Part shown: positions 11,317 to 23,469 of the stretch, piece after piece
Position numbering within the stretch: the stretch's first letter is position 1
Layout of the letters: each line of letters begins with the position of its first letter
Assembly (NCBI GenBank): GCA_002778195.1
Contig: PCDI01000002.1
Location: 2,803,234-2,867,233, forward strand
Source: Raffaelea ambrosiae
Lineage: Eukaryota; Ascomycota; Sordariomycetes; Ophiostomatales; Ophiostomataceae
Direction: 5' to 3'
DNA length: 64,000 nucleotides
Notes under the pieces: generated by a model
The model's input: only the letters and a program-made list of their open reading frames with translations
Told to the model about the DNA's origin: nothing
Database searches by the model: none
Position numbers and translations under genes: made by a program

Positions 11317-12450
11317 TTGTGTGTCTGGCAGTGTGTTGGTAGTGTGCTTTTTTTTGGCTTTCCGAGTTTGGGGTTGTTCATGCTTAACATCTGCATGTTT
11401 TCGTCCTTTGCAGTTGTTTCCTGCCACTGTTTGGATACTTTGTCGGGCCTTGTCTCATTTCCTACTGTTCAGGAAACACTCATATTCCCCGTTTCTCTTT
11501 TCCCAGGATAATTACGTCTCTTCGCGGCTTCCTCGAGGCCCAATAGTGCTAGCAGACATTAATGATCTTCATGACGCTTTGAAAACGACCCTCGAAAACA
11601 GTTTGAAAGTCCGAACAGAGCCCCCCCGAAGAAATGTGCCGGTCAGACATCCTCCCAGGGCAGGCTTGCCAGCCATCTCCCCGATTTTTTCTTCGTATAC
11701 CCGGATCTGCCCCTGCCTGCCGTGCCGTCTTCCTACCAGTCCGCAGCTCTGCAAACACGGAGGACGAATCGGTTTCACAGAGGACAGGGAACCCCCCTGG
11801 CAGGTGCTGTCAAGACCCAGCCCGCCGTTTTGGGTATCCGATGCTACATTTGGTGACCTGTTGTCAGGGATGAAGATGTATTCGGGATGGCCTTACGCAC
11901 ATCCTTTCAGGGTGCGAACCATTTTGTCGAGAGACGATGCGTTTCTATTGTCCCGCGGGTTATGACCAACTGAAATGAAAATGGAAGCCATTTCACACAA
12001 GATTGCACTAAATATGTAATAAAATATCATCATATATCTCAGGCATACGACCTGGATCATACGAATGGTTCCATTTGGTTGTCCAAAACGCCTGTAATCG
12101 TGAAGAGTAAAGAGATAAGCCCAAAAAGTGGACAAACCAGAGCAATGCCTCGTGGAGAAAGAATTGAGAAAAGCAAGTGAAGAATACATGTGACAGGAAA
12201 GAGAAATGATGTGTCGTAGAGCAAATGTGAACGGATGAGGCCAGAAGAGAAACCTGGAAAAGAAAACCAGGAGACAAAAAAAAGGATACCTTAAGCATAT
12301 ACAGATGTACCGTAAACCCTCGCTTCATAGATCATCAAAAAAGGGAACAACTTGGAAAAAAAAAAGGAAACAAAACAGAAAAGATCAAAGAAGATCCAAA
12401 CAAAAACCAAAAACACGTGATATCACCCCTGTCTCCCAACCTTGCTCTCC
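11317..12450. other. Convergent 3' spacer
   Basis: This is the spacer between the stops of the Cyk3-like gene (+) and the drug transporter (-). It is AT-richer than the flanking genes, with A-rich tracts at about 12340-12410. The reading frames present are short and unlike any family I know. No gene is called. Confidence 0.55.
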
Positions 12451-15093
12451 TTATCGTTCGCCGTGTTCAAAGTTTGCACTGGTGGCACTGTTCCGTTTGT
12501 TAGCTTTCGATAGTCGTACCGAGTTTCGCCGTGGCTTGACGTAGTCCGGCTCAGACTCACGTCGGGCTTGTCGCAGCTTGTCTTCGGCTTCGCGCTGGGC
12601 CTGCTTGATTTTGTCGTTGAGTGGCGGCCGCTTCTTGGCCCCGCCACCGCCACCACCACTGCCTTGTTCTGTATTATGCAGGTGGAGCTCGTCGGTGTCC
12701 TCCTCGGGTGGCCGATACGGCCGATACTGTTTTTCTTGTTGTTGTTGTTGTTCTTGTTGTTGTTGTTGCTGTTGCTGCAGTCCAGACATCGTTTTGGACG
12801 GGTTGAGTACACTGGACTCGGCCAGCATGCTGTCGGTGTTCACGACAGTCGACGGCATGGACAGCGTCGACTCGCGTGGTATGGAGCCCCGGAAGTAGGC
12901 CGGCGGCGCCATCTTGGGCCCGCCGTCCAGCAACACACCGCCGCCTGGTCTCCGCACACTGGGTCCGCGGAGCACACCCGTGGCGCCAGGAGCGCCTGGT
13001 CCGGTTGGGATGCCCGTGGGGCCGCCGGGGGGGCCGCCGGGAGGGCCGCCGGCGCCCACGCCCGGAGGTCCGCCAGCGCCGGGCGGACCTCCCGGCCCAC
13101 CCGGACCGCCGGGCCGCTTCTTGATGCTCTTCCACTCCAGGCAGAGCGCAAACAGGAGCGCAACAAACGACAGGCCCATGCCGGTCAAGAAGATGCGCGT
13201 GCTGGCGTAGTTGTAGGCCTCGATGACGGCCGGCAGGAAGCGTGCGGGCACGACGGACCTGAGCTCGGTGGCGCCGGCGTTGACGATCAGCTCCGGGTCG
13301 AGGCCGGGGATGTTGGACAGCTGGGACACGAGCAGGTTGCTGAGGATGGTCTGGCCGACGGTGGTGAAGATGGCGCCGCCGAGCTGCTGCACGAAGAACA
13401 TGACGGCCACGCCCGTGGAAATGTCCGCGGGCGTGAGGACGGTCTGGGCGGCCAGGTTGCCGATCTGCATGCCGAGGCCGAGACCGAAACCGGCAATGAA
13501 CTGGAAGGAGATCCAGTGCGACGAGCCCGTGGAGGGCTGAAAGGTGCTCATGAGGCCCTGGCCGATGGACATGATGCAGGGGGCGGCGATGGCCGAGGGC
13601 ACGTAGTAGCCGATCTTTTGCGTGCCAATGCCGGACATGATGCTGGACACGACCAGGCTGAGCACGAGCGGGATGGTGTAGATGCCGGACTTGATGGCGC
13701 TGGCCTGCTTGGCGGTTTGGACTGATGTTGTTAGTGTCAAGGTGGCAAAGGAGAAGCGTTGCGGGTGAAGGGTGGTATAGTCGCATGCAAAGGAAGTCGC
13801 TTCAAGGACTTACACCAGATGGGCACAAAGTAGACCAGCATTAGCATGGACGCCGACAGGAAAAAGGTGAAGAGGGCCCCGGCCCAGATGCTGCGCTGCT
13901 TGACCACGCGGCCCGGCAGCGTCGCCGTGTCCGGCAGCAGGATCTGCACCACGGTGAAGGCCAGCATCAGCGCCGCAAACAGGATAAACAGCGGGATGAT
14001 GCGCCAGCTGCTCCATGCGTACGTTGAGCCGCCCCACTGCAGCGCCAGCAGCAGACACACGACACCAGGCAGGAAGAACAGCGTGCCCAGTGGATCGAGG
14101 CGCTTGACGTGCGTCCAGAAGGGGGCTGGGGGAATCTTCCGGGCCGGCGGGTTCCAGAAGAAGATCATGAAGATGAGCGTGAAGCCACCCACAGGCACTG
14201 GGAGAGCGAGCAGGTTAGCGAGACCCAAGAGTGAGTCCCAAGGAGGAGAACGAAGAGGCGTCTGCCATTCCGTGATTGGGGGGGGGGGTAGCCTACAATT
14301 GATCCAGAAGCACCACCTCCACGAGACAGCGGTGGTAAAGGCGCCGCCGACGAGGGGCCCGACGACGGAGGCAATGCCGAAGACGACGCCGAAGAGGCCC
14401 TGGAACATGGGCCGCTTGTGCAGCGGGATCATGGGAATCATGATCAGCATGCAGCCCGAGAAGATGCCGGCGGACGCGGTGCCGGCGACGGCGCGGCCGA
14501 CAATGAAGACGGTGGAGGTGGGAGCGGCGGCGCAGATGGCCGAGCCGGCCTCGAAGACGACCACGCACGAGAGGAATGTCCTTTGGTGGTGGTGTTAGTG
14601 GGTGGGCTGCTGGTGCTGGGGCCCGGAGACGCTCGAAGCACACGTTCGAACGAAGCACTCACCATTTCATGGAATAAAACTTGTAGACGCGGCCAAAGAG
14701 AAGCTGCGATGCCGACGTCGTCAGCATATATGCCGAGGCATACCAGCCGATGTCGCCCAGGCTGTGGAACTCGTCCGTGATGGTCGGCACGGCCGTGGCC
14801 ACAATGGTGCGGTCGAGGGCGACGAGAAAGAGAGCCAGGAAGTTCGACAGCAGGATCATCCAGAACTTGACGCTCTTGGGCTTGAACAGGTCGGGCGGTG
14901 GCCCGCCCGGGGGCCCGCCGCCTGGCCCGCCGGGGCCTCCTGGCTGTGGACCGGCGGGCTTGGGCCGCAGCTTCTCGACATCGGTGGGCGCATCGCTGGA
15001 CTCGGACCGCTCCATCTCGGACCTGTCGACCTCGGTCGTCTGCCCGCTGCTGAACGAGAACGTCGATCGTTCCAGCTTTCCCTTGACGCCCAT
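12451..15093 (-). CDS. MFS drug:H+ antiporter, DHA2 (14-helix) type
   Basis: Predicted exons (minus strand) are 15093-14663, 14580-14297, 14197-13814 and 13721-12451, giving 789 residues. Introns of 82, 99 and 92 nt restore INLPVGGFT and PIWFQTAKQASA across the junctions. Family motifs are D1 (LDRTIVATAVPTITDEF), a motif A variant (LLFGRVYKFYSMKW) and motif C (ASVVGPLVGGAF). About fourteen hydrophobic helices are present. DHA2 carriers export drugs, toxins or other small molecules at the plasma membrane using the proton gradient; the substrate cannot be read from sequence. Both cytosolic ends carry Gly-Pro-rich, collagen-like tracts: one just before helix 1 and a longer one after the last helix (encoded at about 12960-13115). 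A Gln run and an Arg/Lys-rich tail follow. Such tails are uncommon in the family. No biosynthetic genes lie alongside, so a cluster exporter role is not supported. Confidence 0.85.
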
Positions 15094-18000
15094 TTTGAAC
15101 AGTTTTCGAGAGGACTCTCGAGAGTTCTCTGCTTTGGTATACCTGCGTATGTGAAGAGTGTGTATTGCTTTTTTTCTGTGTGTGTGTTCAGTGTTTCGTA
15201 TATTAAGAACCAATGTCCACGATCTTCATGAACAAGATCAAGATCTGGTAGAGGTCAAGATGATTCGTGGTTGGGTTGACTACACCAACATGCGTCTCAA
15301 TGCAATGCAGAACTTGACCCGGGGGGGGGTTGATACAAAGGATAGGAAGAGAGTCTTGTTTTGCGTAAGAAGGAAAGACCAAGAAATGTGCAAAAGGAAA
15401 ACAACGAGGAGAGAAAAGGAAATCAAACAAACGAACGGGGTGGAAAATCACAGAAACGATAGTAAAGGTTTCCTTTTCTGATCCAATTGACGGAGGAGAA
15501 GAGAAAGAACTGCAATGGGAACGACCTAGTTGGGTGCCGGAGGTCAAGGGTATATGGGAACGCAGTTAGATAGAATAGAAAAAGCTCACGGAAGGAGCTG
15601 CTATGGGAACCCAGGCCGCCGGTGGTGGCATGTGGGGAAGAGGCGAAGGCGAGGGAAGGGAGTGGGTTCTCTGGCCTGCGCAAAACAAGAGGCTTGCCAC
15701 ACCCACCGCACAGGAACGGAGCAAAAAATAGAAGAATAGGATATTACAGTATTAAAAATAAGAACCGGATCGGCGTACAAGAAGAGGATGCGCTTTTGTG
15801 CTTTGTTTGGCCTCTCGCTCGCTATTTTCTGTTTTCCTAGGAAGGTCGTGCTATGCTGCTATATACCCTTCCCCCCCTTTTTCCCTTTTGATCTGTCTGA
15901 TGTTCTGGCTTTCAATCTATCACATATACCGAGCGTCTCCGGGCTGCCCAGGCAGGCACAGACACCGAAGAGACGAGGCCAAAACTGCAACACTGCTAGA
16001 CTGTATGCGGAAACAACACAGTCGAGCAGGGTGGCAAGAAGACAGACTGACGAGAGATGTACACACGCTAAAGGCTGCCTACGCCGGGAAAGGAGGGCCC
16101 GATGACGAGCAGGAAGGGTTCCCGTCAGGAGAGGAGCGCAGCATCTCGGCGACGACGGAGAGCTGCGGTGACCGACTGATGTTCGGCAGTGCTGCTTGTT
16201 GGTCTTACTTACATATCTAAGAGCCTGGGGGAGGGTTTCGTCCCTTTTTTTCCTCTTCGTTCTTTTTCCCGTTCTGCCCCTATGTGTGTGCTGAGATGGC
16301 CGACCTGCGAGTGCTGTACTTGATTTCGAGCTAATGTGGGCATCGGACAGCAAGCTGGCCAAGGCCGGCCGAAATGGACAATCCAATGTCGGCACTTGCC
16401 AAGCCCCATCCTTCCCACAGGGAAGGGCACTAGCAGGTGTAGCTATCATTGTCTACCGCAGAGCTCGGAGACGGCAAGTGCTGGGCTACGAGCACAAAGC
16501 AAAAATCCCCTTCACAAAAAGCCAGCCACAGCAAATGGAGCACGGAAGTGTATCTTGAACAAGCAAGAATCAAACCAAAACAACAGCAATGACGTCGACA
16601 CAAATTGCACACCACTATCGGGCGGGCGTGTAGGAGGGGATATTAAAAAAATAAAAGAAACGATCTCCGGCATCCCTGCCCATGTCCACGGCCCAGCTGT
16701 GGCTCTCCAAACTGCTGGTGATGGCCTGGCTGTTGGGGGCTGTTCCACCCGAACAAGACATAACAAAGTTTATTAAATTGAGCGCCAGAAAGAAATGGCA
16801 TAATAGTAAAGCTTCCCCAAAAGAGGGGAAAAAAAAAAAAGCTTGTGCCGTGTGGCACCCAGGTAAGTCCACGGGCAGGCATGTTGCTGTGCAAGGTGCG
16901 ACGCCAATTGCACGTCTTGTTCGAACTTCCCCATCGGATCCGTAAATAGCCTCTCCCGTGTCCGGCGCTATTCCTGGAGCGGACTAGCGTAGCCGCATCC
17001 TGCCATGGACAAGGCTCTAGCAGGAAGAGGGAAAGAGCGATCAGCGAAGGCCGCTCCTCATTGGCTGGCTGACAAAAGCACCTGCCCCACCAAACTTCGG
17101 AGAGCCATAGCGTGGTTTCGGGACCGAATTACCCGTCTGTTTTACCCGATGTGCCCCACTTTGGGGCTGAGGACGGACGACCGTTGCAAACGGCCCTCCT
17201 GCCTGCCCTCCACCGCACACCGCGTATCTCCCTTTTCCCCCTCCCTCTCTTGGTTTCTGCCTGTGGCTCTGTTTTTTGAGGAAGACGCTCGCCGAAGCCA
17301 GAGAGGAAAAAAAAAAAAGAAAAAAAAATCTCCGTTACCGAAAAGCCCGAGAAACGAAGCCCAGACAGCACACCCTCGGAGCCATTGAACGCGCGGTCTC
17401 TCTCTCTCTCTCTCTCTCGCTTTCGTCCCTCTGCTCTTGTTCCCTACTTTGGCTCCTGGCGCGAGTCCGTCGGAGGACAAACCACAACCTTATTTGCTTT
17501 TTTTTTTAAATCCAGGCCGCGAGTGTCTTGTCTTTCTTGTCCTACGCAACCCCACCCCCATTTCGTGGGCCGTTTCGATTGACAGGAACAGCCTCTTCTC
17601 ACCTGTCAACCTCGCCATTGCACCCCTTCCCACCATCATCCCAGTCCGGTACGTTTGGCAAACACCGCTCTCCACTCTTGCGTCCCCGGGACACATGTCT
17701 AGCGGGCTGCACGCCTGTGCCCTTATTTTGGCCTCTTGACGCGCATGCCGCATACACATGCTACATACGCATGCCGCATATACACAGAGAAACTCACGAA
17801 CAGGAGAATTAAACGCCCCCCCCCCACCCCTTCCCCTAGAGAGAGAGGGGAGGCAAGTATCCTACTGACCGGGCCTTGCAGGTCCTCGCACAGGCACAAG
17901 CCATCATCCTGGTTCGTAGCTCAAGCTATTGTCCCCTTTTTATCCGGCCGTGCTCATTTTGTGTATTTTTTTTTCGCTTTTTGCTTTTTGCTTTTTGCCT

Positions 18001-19546
18001 TGCTTTTTGCTGTGTTTGCTGTGTTTGCTGTGCTTGCTGTGCTTGCTGTGCTTGCTCGCCCCCTACCCGGACTTGTTCACCCTCCCCTGTGCATTTTCTA
18101 TTTGATCTCTATTTTATTTCCTTTTATTTCCTTTTCCTTTGTGTTCTGTCCCATCGTGTGCTCGTCCAAGCCGGTCACCGATCTGCGTGTGGACAGGCTG
18201 TCTAGCCCGCCGGCGTATTACTGCTTGCTCTCTTCTATTTTAGACATCTAGGTCCTTTCGCTGGTCATCGACCATCCCGTCCCATCGACGCCTCGCCAGC
18301 CCACCGCGATCTGCCGCCTGGAGTTTCCCCAATACTGGTTCCTTCCTTTGTTTGATCCCCCACTCGCTTGTTCTCTTTGTTTTCTATGCCCTGCATTGTC
18401 TTGCACCTGCCCCGCCCCCCTGTGCACATGCGTGTTGCGTCTATCTTGCAGTAGCTGTTGGTCACATCGCAAGGCTGGTCCTTGCCCCATCGTGGAGAGA
18501 CGGGAGAGCTGAAAAGGAAATTCAAAATAAAAAAAAGGACAACGCACACATAAAGCGCCCAGTCCACGCGAGGTATGTGCTGTGCAGCTATGTAGCGTTG
18601 ATGATTCTTCCAAGCTTGTGTCCAGGACAAAAAAGACACAAAGAGACACACAATAAAGCAAGCAAACAGAAGAGTGTCCCCCTAGCATTTAGACCCTCCC
18701 GCCGATGTGCCGTTTTCCCGCCTATGGGGATTTCTGTTCCTGGCATCCTTAATTTTGCATAACGGGCTCTGTTATTAGAGTTCTGCTCAGATGAGGGTCC
18801 CTTTAGCCAGTGCTTGCGCCTTTTCTGCCGGAAAGTATTCCAGCTTATGGCCAGCAGGAGTGCTCTGAGCCTCCCGTTTTGTCCTCCTTTTTTCTCACTC
18901 GCATCTCACTCTCACCCCCCTTCGTCCTGTTCTGTGTGGCTGTCCGTGTGTCCTTTTTTTTCCCCTGTACGCCTAGACACTGTTCCGGACACTTTTTTGG
19001 TCCCTTATTTGCTGCTTTTCTGTGTGTGTGTTTTTAAACACTCGCCCCGATCTTATCTTAAACGCGAGTGGGATGTCGTTTTGTCGGACTGTCCCTCTAG
19101 GACGTGGCCTAGGATCGTGGCTGTCCTTCTCGGACCCGAAACTGAGCATTGGCTAACCGGGACGAACTATCCGCAGTCTACAAGGGGAACACACTGCCAC
19201 CTCAACATCTGTGGCTACATGGTGTCCACGCTGAGAAGAGAGAGAGCGAGAGAGCGAGAAAGCCATTTTTAGCCTCCTCCGTCTCCATCTGAGCAGGATC
19301 AGCGTTCGGGCAGGCGAGCACGAGAGCGAGGATCGCCATCTCGATCTCGGTTTCGGGAGGAAGGCCTTCCTGGTCTGACCCGACTCGCCACGAGGAGCAG
19401 GAAGAACGCCATCAGACAAGAGAACCAGAAACAAAGAAAGAAAGAAACAAGAACGACACAAACAAAAACAAACAACACATCACCCAACAATTCACCACCC
19501 CCCCCCCTCCTCTAGTCTGATACGTTCCTATTCTTTTGCTCCTCGC
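15094..19546. other. Divergent 4.5-kb intergenic region
   Basis: This region lies between the starts of the transporter (-) and the Zn2Cys6 regulator (+). No credible protein is visible; open frames are low-complexity. C/T-rich stretches on the + strand from about 17.2 kb onward look like the leader and promoter of the regulator, including a CT run at 17397-17420 and a TGCTT/TGTTTGC repeat at 17976-18057. The last 300 bases before 19547 are A/G-rich with GAGA runs. Confidence 0.5.
17976..18057 (+). repeat. GCTTTTT / GCTGTGCTT tandem repeat
   Basis: Directly visible short tandem units: several copies of a 7-base GCTTTTT unit run into about five copies of a 9-base GCTGTGTTT or GCTGTGCTT unit. 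It lies in the putative upstream region of the Zn2Cys6 gene. It is probably replication-slippage sequence with no assignable function. Confidence 0.7.
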
Positions 19547-22500
19547 ATGCCTCTACCCCATCAAGACCCGCAAAGACGCCTCCCCCTTCCCATCTCCGCG
19601 CCGGTCCCAGCCAGCCTGTCCGGGCCCGTATCTGGCCCTGGGCATGCGATGCCCGTGCCCCTCCTCTCGTCTTCTGTGCCGCCCGCTGTCCCAGTACCAG
19701 GAACGCTACCCGTGGCTCCCGTCCCAGGGCCGCCACTGCCGCCACCCCCCTCCTCTTCCCTGCCCCTGCTCTCTTCTGCTTCTTCGTCATCGTCGGGCCA
19801 CCGGCAACCTGGTATAACGACGTCACTTGCTGTTCCTGGCTCCACTTCCTTGGCTCCCGCAGCCGCTGCCGCCGCCATGGCACAAGAGCATCAGCATCAG
19901 CACCCGCAGCAGGCGCCACCCCAAGCCCAACTGCCACCCCAATCCGTGTCTTCTTCTGGCTCTTCCGTGCCCGTGCCCGTGTCTGCTTCCGTGTCTGCTT
20001 CCGCTTCCGCTTCCGCTGCCGCCGCCGCCGCCGCCGCTGCTGCTTCGGACGCCAACATTATGAAGCTCACGCGGGGCCACTCGTGCGTGCTCTGCCAGCA
20101 GCGCAAGGTGCGGTGCGACAAGAACAAGCCGTGTGCCAACTGCGTCAAGGCGCAGGTGGAGTGCCGGGTGGTGCCGCCGCAGCCGCCGCGGCGGCGCAAG
20201 AAGAAGCCGCACGAGCGGGAGCTGGTGGACCGGCTGCGGCGGTACGAGTCGCTGCTGGCGCAGCACGGGGTCAGTTTCGATCCGATCGGGCAGGACCTGC
20301 GGGACCACCGGGATGTACGGCGGGAGCGTTCGTCAGCCGGAGGAGGAGGAGGAGGGGCCAGTGGCCACGACGCGTCGATTGACGAGGTGGACGAGCTGCA
20401 GAACGGCCTGGTGGGCCTGAAGACGTCGCCGTCGTCGAGCAATCCGGAGTACTCGGAGCAGGGGAAGTGGACATCTCCGTATTATAGAGAGGTGAGTAAG
20501 AGAAAGAAGTCGAGTGAGCGAAGCGAGCGAGGAAAAGAAAAGAAGANNNNNNNNNNNNNNNNNNNNNNNNNNNNNNNNNNNNNNNNNNNNNNNNNNNNNN
20601 NNNNNNNNNNNNNNNNNNNNNNNNNNNNNNNNNNNNNNNNNNNNNNNNNNNNNNNNNNNNNNNNNNNNNNNNNNNNNNNNNNNNNNNNNNNNNNNNNNNN
20701 NNNNNNNNNNNNNNNNNNNNNNNNNNNNNNNNNNNNNNNNNNNNNNNNNNNNNNNNNNNNNNNNNNNNNNNNNNNNNNNNNNNNNNNNNNNNNNNNGAAA
20801 AGAAGACAGTCGAGTGAGCGAAGCGAGCGAGGAAAAAAAGAAAAAAAAAACTGACTTGACAGCAGTACCGCTCCAATGATGACACGCTCCGAGACTCGTC
20901 GGACGACGACATCGAGGGCTCCACGATCCACCACGCGTTCGACAGCATGTTCGACAACCAGGACGGCTTCCCGTTCGTGATCGGCGGGTCGACCAGCAAG
21001 GTGACGGACGCGCACCCGGCAGGGATGCAGATCTTCCAGCTGTGGCAGATCTACCTGACCAACGTCAACCCGCTGCTCAAGGTGACGCACACGCAGACGC
21101 TGCAGGCGCAGATCATCGAGGCCGGGGCCAACGTGGCCAAGATCCCGCGGGCGCTGGAGGCGCTCCTGTTCAGCATCTACTTCATCGCGGTGACGTCGAT
21201 GGGCGAGGACGAGGTGCAGAGCACGTTCGACGAGGACAAGGCGCGGCTGCTGGCGCGGTTCCACCGGGCCAGCCAGCAGGCGCTGATCAACGCCGGCTTC
21301 ATGCGCAGCCCCGACGTCATGGTGCTGCAGGCCTTCTTTCTCTATCTTGTAAGTCTCATTCCCATCGCGCTGCCAACGTACCAACAGTCGCAGATCTGCG
21401 TGCGCCAGTACGTCGACCCGCGCTCGCTCTTCTGCCTGATTGGCATCGCCGTGCGCGTCGCCCAGCGCCTCGGCCTGCACCGCGACGGCGCCCAGTTCGG
21501 CCTGCCGCCCTTTGAGGTCGAGCTGCGCCGTCGCCTGTGGTGGCAGATCGTCGCCCTGGACAAGCGCATCGCCGAGATCACCGGCTCTTCCATCACCGCC
21601 CTGTCGTCCAGCAACGGCGACGCCCGCTTCCCCCTCAACATCAACGACACCGACCTGCACCTCCATGCCAAGGACCCGCCCGTGCCCTATGCCGGCCCGA
21701 CCGAGATGCTCTTCTGCCTGACCCGCATCGAGATGTGCACGGCCGCCGCCACCGACAACATGCGGGGGGGGCCGGCCTCTCCGGGCGGCGGAGCCGGCGG
21801 AGCCGGCGCCCGCGCCCCGAGCCATCCCCCCCCTGCCTCGTCGACCCGCAAGTTCCACTACTCCCCCAGCCCCAGCTCGCCCGATGTGGTCAGCCACATG
21901 GCCCACCAGACGCTGCCGCAGGACCCGGAGACCTTCTGCGCCTACATGGAGAACACGTACCTCAAGGCGTGCGATCCCAAGATCCCGCTGCACTTCTTCA
22001 CGCTCATGATGACCCGCCAGGCGCTCTCCAAGATGCGCGTCGTCAACTTTCTGGCGCGCAGTGCTGCGGCCGCAGCGGCCAACAACAGCAACAACAGCAA
22101 CAACAACAACAACAACCCGGCTAACCCGGCCAACCTAGCCGGCGGACCGGCCGGCGGCACCATGATGGGCGGACCCATCCTCCACAACATGATGCAGGTG
22201 GTCGAGCAGCAGCAACAGCAGCAACAGCAGCAGCGGCAGCAGCAGCGGCAGCAGGGGCCGACTACGACGTCTACAACCGCCGCCGCCGCCTCCCATGCTC
22301 CTCCTCCGGGGGACCCCCAGGGAAGGACGACGCCGACCACCACCCCCGGCGGCGGTGGCGGCGGCGGCGGTGGCGGCCCTTCCCCGGGCTACCACCCCGG
22401 GGCCGCGGCCGCGTCTTCGTCGGCCGAGCGCGACGCCCTCTTCTTCGAGGCCATCCGCATGATCGAGTACGACAACATCATGCAGTCCGCCGAGAGCCTG

Positions 22501-23157
22501 CGCGGCTTCTGCTGGTACACCTACATGCACTTCCCCTTCCCGGCCTACATGTTCCTGGTCATGGAGCTGCGCACCCGCCGCAGCGGCGACCTCGTCGAGC
22601 GCGCGTGGGCCGCCATCTGCGAGAACCACGAGCGCCGCGGCCTGATCCGCAACCTGCGCAGCCCCATCCACGTGGCGTTTGGCGCCCTGTTCATCAAGGC
22701 GTGGGACGCCCACGAGGCCGCGCGGCTGGAAGAGGAGGCCGTCGTTCCTGGCCACACCAATACCACCAGCAGCAGCAGCAGCAGCAGTGCACCCCGGCCG
22801 GCGCCCAAGTTTATCCAACTCTTACGACAGACGATCGGACGGCAAGGGAGCAGCGGACCCGGAGGACCCGGAGGACCAGGAGGACCAGGAGGGCCAGGGG
22901 GCGGGAGCAGTGGCCAGAGACCACTGCCGACGGTCTCGGCGAGCCGGAACCACGCCCACGGCGACGAGGTCGTGATGGAAGAGCCACCACCACCACACCA
23001 CCACCACCACCACCACGAATCGACAACACACCAGGTGCAGCAGCCGACGGCCGCCACAGGGCGCGCGGCGGTGCCACAGCAGCAGCAGCAGCAGCACGTG
23101 GCTCCGTCAACGGCATCTTCTTCTTCGCCGCCCGCGGCGCACCATCTTCAACAGTTG

Positions 23158-23219
<62 letters not shown>

Positions 23220-23469
23220 GATGCAGGGCATGGTGTATCCGCCCGGCGTGGCGGCCATGCCCGCAGGAGACGGAGCAGGCGCCAACCCGTTCGACGGGCT
23301 GATGGGCGGCCATGCGATGCTCGGCATGAACATGCCCGAGATGATGGACTTTGGGCCGATGGACTGGAGCTTTTTCATGCCGGGCGAGTACGGCAGCAGC
23401 GGCGGCTTTGGGGGCGGCTTTGGGTCCATGTACGGGCAAGGAGGTGGAGGAGGAGGAGGAGGAGGGTGA
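19547..23469 (+). CDS. Zn2Cys6 transcription factor with fungal-trans domain
   Basis: Predicted exons are 19547-20491, 20863-21348 and 21388-23469, giving 1170 residues. The binuclear cluster is C-X2-C-X6-C-X5-C-X2-C-X6-C with cysteines at 180, 183, 190, 196, 199 and 206, followed by a basic linker and a short helix (ELVDRLRRYESLL). The fungal-specific middle domain follows, with the typical GIAVRVAQRLGLHRDG and RRRLWWQIVALDKR. It therefore should be a DNA-binding regulator in the nucleus; the target pathway is unknown. The C-terminal half holds Asn, Gln, His and Gly runs, including about 20 consecutive Gln codons near 23160-23220. Intron 1 contains the assembly gap. The second intron is only 39 nt (GTAAGT..CAG) and divisible by three, so retention would insert 13 residues. 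The 3' splice site of intron 1 could be at 20862 or 20865 without changing frame. Confidence 0.83.
20508..20835 (+). repeat. Repeat copies flanking the assembly gap in intron 1
   Basis: Two near-identical blocks reading GTCGAGTGAGCGAAGCGAGC, then GAGGAAAA with A-rich tails, lie at about 20510 and 20810. They are exactly 300 bases apart, one on each side of the unsequenced stretch. The gap probably hides more tandem or near-tandem copies that the assembler could not resolve. The core GAGCGAAGCGAG recurs at 52.2-53.0, 54.9, 56.1 and 61.2 kb. Confidence 0.75.
20547..20796. other. Assembly gap (250 N)
   Basis: Unsequenced bases inside intron 1 of the Zn2Cys6 gene. The true length is unknown. Confidence 0.99.
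23154..23220 (+). repeat. CAG/CAA polyglutamine tract
   Basis: An uninterrupted run of CAG and CAA codons inside the Zn2Cys6 regulator encodes about 21 glutamines. The mixture of CAG and CAA suggests an older, partly stabilised expansion. Shorter Gln runs occur at about 22206-22250 in the same gene. Confidence 0.85.

Noticed and set aside
9796..11427. Long antisense open frame (over 500 codons) opposite the Cyk3-like gene
   Set aside because: It is a by-product of the GC-rich third codon positions of the sense gene; its translation is Ala/Val/Arg-rich without family motifs. The same applies to long antisense frames opposite PEX12, MDJ1 and TMEM16.
12451..23469. Secondary-metabolite cluster suggested by a drug transporter next to a Zn2Cys6 regulator
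   Set aside because: No synthase, oxidase or other tailoring gene lies nearby; the neighbours are housekeeping genes.
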